A stretch of 6,197 nt of DNA from WYZ-LMO11 sp964617245 (GTDB lineage Archaea > Thermoproteota > Methanomethylicia > Methanomethylicales > Methanomethylicaceae): positions 1 through 6,197 of the forward strand of contig CAZTWF010000061.1 in NCBI GenBank assembly GCA_964617245.1, given 5' to 3'. The notes beneath the pieces are model-generated. The model was not told the origin of the DNA. It saw nothing but the letters and a program-made list of their open reading frames with translations, and ran no database searches. A program made the translations under genes and the position numbers. Shown here one piece after another: positions 5,870 through 6,197 of the stretch (the stretch's first letter is position 1; every line of letters begins with the position of its first letter).

Positions 5870-6197
5870 ATGAAAAAATTTCTAAATAAAAAAGGAGATA
5901 TATCTTCACCTATAATTGTTATACTTATTACAGTAGCAGCTCTTTCTATTACTGGAATGACTATAGCATGGATGTCTTCTATTAGCTCAAAAGCAGTATC
6001 ACAAGGTTCACTAGTTATTATTGGAACACCAACTATTACTACTAATGGAACATTATATATAACTATTAAAAATATTGGTAATGTAGATACAAAAATAGAA
6101 TACATAAGAATTGGTGATACTGTATATAGTGCAAATATTATAGTAAATGCTGGTGGATTTTACAGTCAACCTATTAATATTGGAGGTTCTTTTGAAT
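5870..6197 (+). CDS. Archaeal type IV pilin, probable major filament subunit (3' end outside window)
   Basis: There are 109 visible residues, cut by the window end. The leader MKKFLNKKG carries four lysines and is followed by DISSPIIVILITVAALSITG. The predicted prepilin-peptidase cut is after Gly9, and the helix covers about 14-35 with Trp34 at its end, as in typical archaeal pilin N-termini. After SSISSKAVSQGS the protein turns into the Ig-like beta domain of archaeal pilins and archaellins: ITTNGTLYITIKNIGNVDTKIEYIRI has the familiar strand plus Lys-Asn-Ile-Gly-Asn turn. Small residues and Gly/Thr are more frequent than in the upstream minor-pilin-like proteins, as expected for a filament building block. 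It has its own promoter and ribosome site after a terminator-like tract, so it can be expressed separately and more strongly than the block before it. Whether it builds an adhesion pilus or an archaellum-like filament cannot be decided here; no archaellum motor gene is in view. Confidence 0.85.
   Translation, partial: MKKFLNKKGDISSPIIVILITVAALSITGMTIAWMSSISSKAVSQGSLVIIGTPTITTNGTLYITIKNIGNVDTKIEYIRIGDTVYSANIIVNAGGFYSQPINIGGSFE

Noticed and set aside
5806..6105. A 99-residue open frame on the minus strand
   Set aside because: It lies antisense across the promoter region and the well-supported pilin gene and has no ribosome site or recognisable content. It is a chance frame opposite AT-rich coding sequence.
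1..6197. CRISPR arrays, tRNA or rRNA genes, insertion sequences
   Set aside because: No spaced direct repeats, no GC-rich structured RNA segment (which would stand out in this background), and no transposase-like frame or terminal inverted repeats were seen. Coding frames fill almost the whole window.

Overview
The window is very AT-rich (well under 30% G+C by eye) and every gene I accept lies on the + strand. It looks archaeal. Four of the encoded proteins begin with a short Lys/Arg-Gly leader directly followed by a hydrophobic helix, the class III (prepilin-type) signal of archaeal pilins. Translation signals are AGGTGA-type Shine-Dalgarno sites, an archaeal-style TATA box precedes the last gene, and a pyrimidine tract of archaeal-terminator type closes the main gene block. 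TGA is used as a stop. I cannot name the lineage: an AT-rich thermophilic Thermoproteota or DPANN archaeon would fit, but this is a guess.

Layout. Positions 1-549 hold the 3' part of a gene whose reading frame is open to the window edge. After a 36-nt gap comes a tightly packed run of five small genes (586-978, 978-1376, 1373-1786, 1791-2216, 2203-2994), each with one N-terminal membrane helix and a short, probably beta-rich outer domain. The last three carry class III signals; the first two have the same shape but no cleavage motif. They are joined by 1-, 4- and 14-nt overlaps or a 4-nt gap, with Shine-Dalgarno sites lying inside the preceding gene. The run leads into a roughly 940-residue secreted protein (to 5803), made of three copies of a jelly-roll, carbohydrate-binding-like domain plus an Ig-like domain. 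The pilin-like protein just upstream ends in a copy of the same Ig-like domain. A 66-nt spacer with a terminator-like tract and a promoter separates this block from a typical archaeal pilin (5870 onward, cut by the window end).

Working model (inference). This is a minor-pilin operon that supplies membrane-anchored pilin-like subunits together with one giant, probably glycosylated adhesin, followed by an independently transcribed major pilin. The logic resembles bacterial type IV pilus minor pilins plus PilY1, where the minor pilins and the adhesin form the filament tip. No assembly ATPase, platform protein or prepilin peptidase is in the window, so the machine itself must be encoded elsewhere. 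The least certain point is the junction of the 2203-2994 gene with the giant gene: the giant gene may start at an unusual codon behind a perfect Shine-Dalgarno site, or the two may form one polypeptide joined by a +1 frame shift.
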